In this document: positions 32,552 through 32,742 of the stretch, one piece after another
Numbering within the stretch: the stretch's first letter is position 1
How the letters are laid out: each line of letters opens with the position of its first letter
NCBI GenBank assembly: GCA_009781675.1
Contig: WQVG01000012.1
Location: forward strand, 1-32,742
DNA: 32,742 bases
DNA from: Candidatus Bathycorpusculum acetigenes
Lineage (GTDB): Archaea; Thermoproteota; Bathyarchaeia; Bathyarchaeales; Bathycorpusculaceae
Direction of reading: 5' to 3'
The notes under the pieces: generated by a model
Database searches by the model: none
Told to the model about the DNA's origin: nothing
What the model saw: the letters and a program-made list of their open reading frames with translations, nothing else
Made by a program: the position numbers and the translations under genes

Positions 32552-32742
32552 TTAGCAGATACAACCTGCGGTATTGTGTTCAGTTGCTGGATCAAAGGTT
32601 ATCTTCCGGCAGATAAATGCTAGTGATTCTTCAGTGAAGTTGAGTGCGCTTTGGCCGTCAGTGGTTAGGCGATAGATTTTTCTTGGGCGTTCGCAGGACA
32701 TGTCCCATTTGCTGTCGATAAAGCCTTTTTTCTCAAGTACGC
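32552..32742 (-). CDS. PadR-family transcriptional regulator, 5' end outside the window
   Basis: Only the C-terminal 62 residues are in the window; the start lies beyond 32742. The segment VLEKKGFIDSKWDMSCERPR followed by KIYRLTTDGQSALNFTEES is the PadR winged-helix wing and hinge: the family pattern is L-E-x-x-G-[FLIY]...W.....RPRK-x-Y-x-L-T-x-x-G. The tail is short and ends CIC. Target genes cannot be inferred. Confidence 0.75.
   Translation of the reverse strand, partial: VLEKKGFIDSKWDMSCERPRKIYRLTTDGQSALNFTEESLAFICRKITFDPATEHNTAGCIC

Noticed and set aside
1-32742. tRNA, rRNA, insertion sequences, integrases and attachment sites
   Set aside because: Read for T-loop-like TTCRA motifs, transposase or integrase motifs and terminal repeats and found none convincing.

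Overview
The window looks like a chromosomal segment of a TACK-group archaeon, most likely Bathyarchaeia. The basis is an archaeal ribosomal/RNase P operon (L15e, L13e, a COG1325 RNA-binding protein, Rpp30, Pop5), archaeal-type Gly-, Asn- and Ile-tRNA synthetases, BRE/TATA-like promoters, one or more apparently leaderless starts, frequent GTG/TTG starts, and small CxxC proteins. L13e is known from crenarchaeal/TACK lineages and not from Euryarchaeota. The lineage is an inference; no rRNA or tRNA gene was found to fix it.

Layout. 1-4.7 kb (+): an Fpg/Nei-like protein lacking the catalytic N-terminal proline, a PPOX flavin-fold protein, a YhfC-like membrane protein, a DUF996-type membrane protein with a C-terminal zinc ribbon, and a tandem-duplicated bacterioferritin-like protein. 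4.7-7.2 kb: a gene-poor stretch with one unknown protein, a winged-helix regulator and a 27-bp tandem repeat. 7.2-10.5 kb (-): asnS then glyS, with a hairpin/T-tract between them. 10.6-16.0 kb (+): a four-helix membrane protein, a Ca2+-type P-type ATPase, a small unknown protein, a GPR1/FUN34/YaaH acetate-type transporter and a DUF5752 protein. 16.4-20.4 kb: a GT4 glycosyltransferase (+) converging on a three-gene minus-strand operon (double GNAT, unknown 453-aa protein, HExxH metallopeptidase-like protein). 20.5-24.7 kb (+): a membrane-anchored glutamic peptidase (G1/eqolisin), ileS and a tiny zinc-finger gene. 24.8-28.6 kb (-): a LeuA/homocitrate-synthase-like enzyme with unusual active-site residues, then the RNase P/ribosomal operon, whose 5' leader contains two perfect hairpins. 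28.8-32.7 kb: small membrane and CxxC proteins, a surface-anchored Ig-like protein, a two-gene operon of an exported unknown protein plus a NapH-like polyferredoxin, and the start of a PadR-type regulator gene cut by the window end.

How the genes fit together. Most of the window is housekeeping (translation, RNase P) mixed with membrane, surface and redox functions. The glutamic peptidase, the Ig-like surface protein and the acetate-type transporter would suit an anaerobic heterotroph degrading external protein, but that is inference. The two gene groups that most look like undescribed functional units are the GNAT/453-aa/HExxH operon (17555-20300) and the exported-protein/polyferredoxin operon (30296-32179). 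No mobile element, CRISPR array or integrase was seen.
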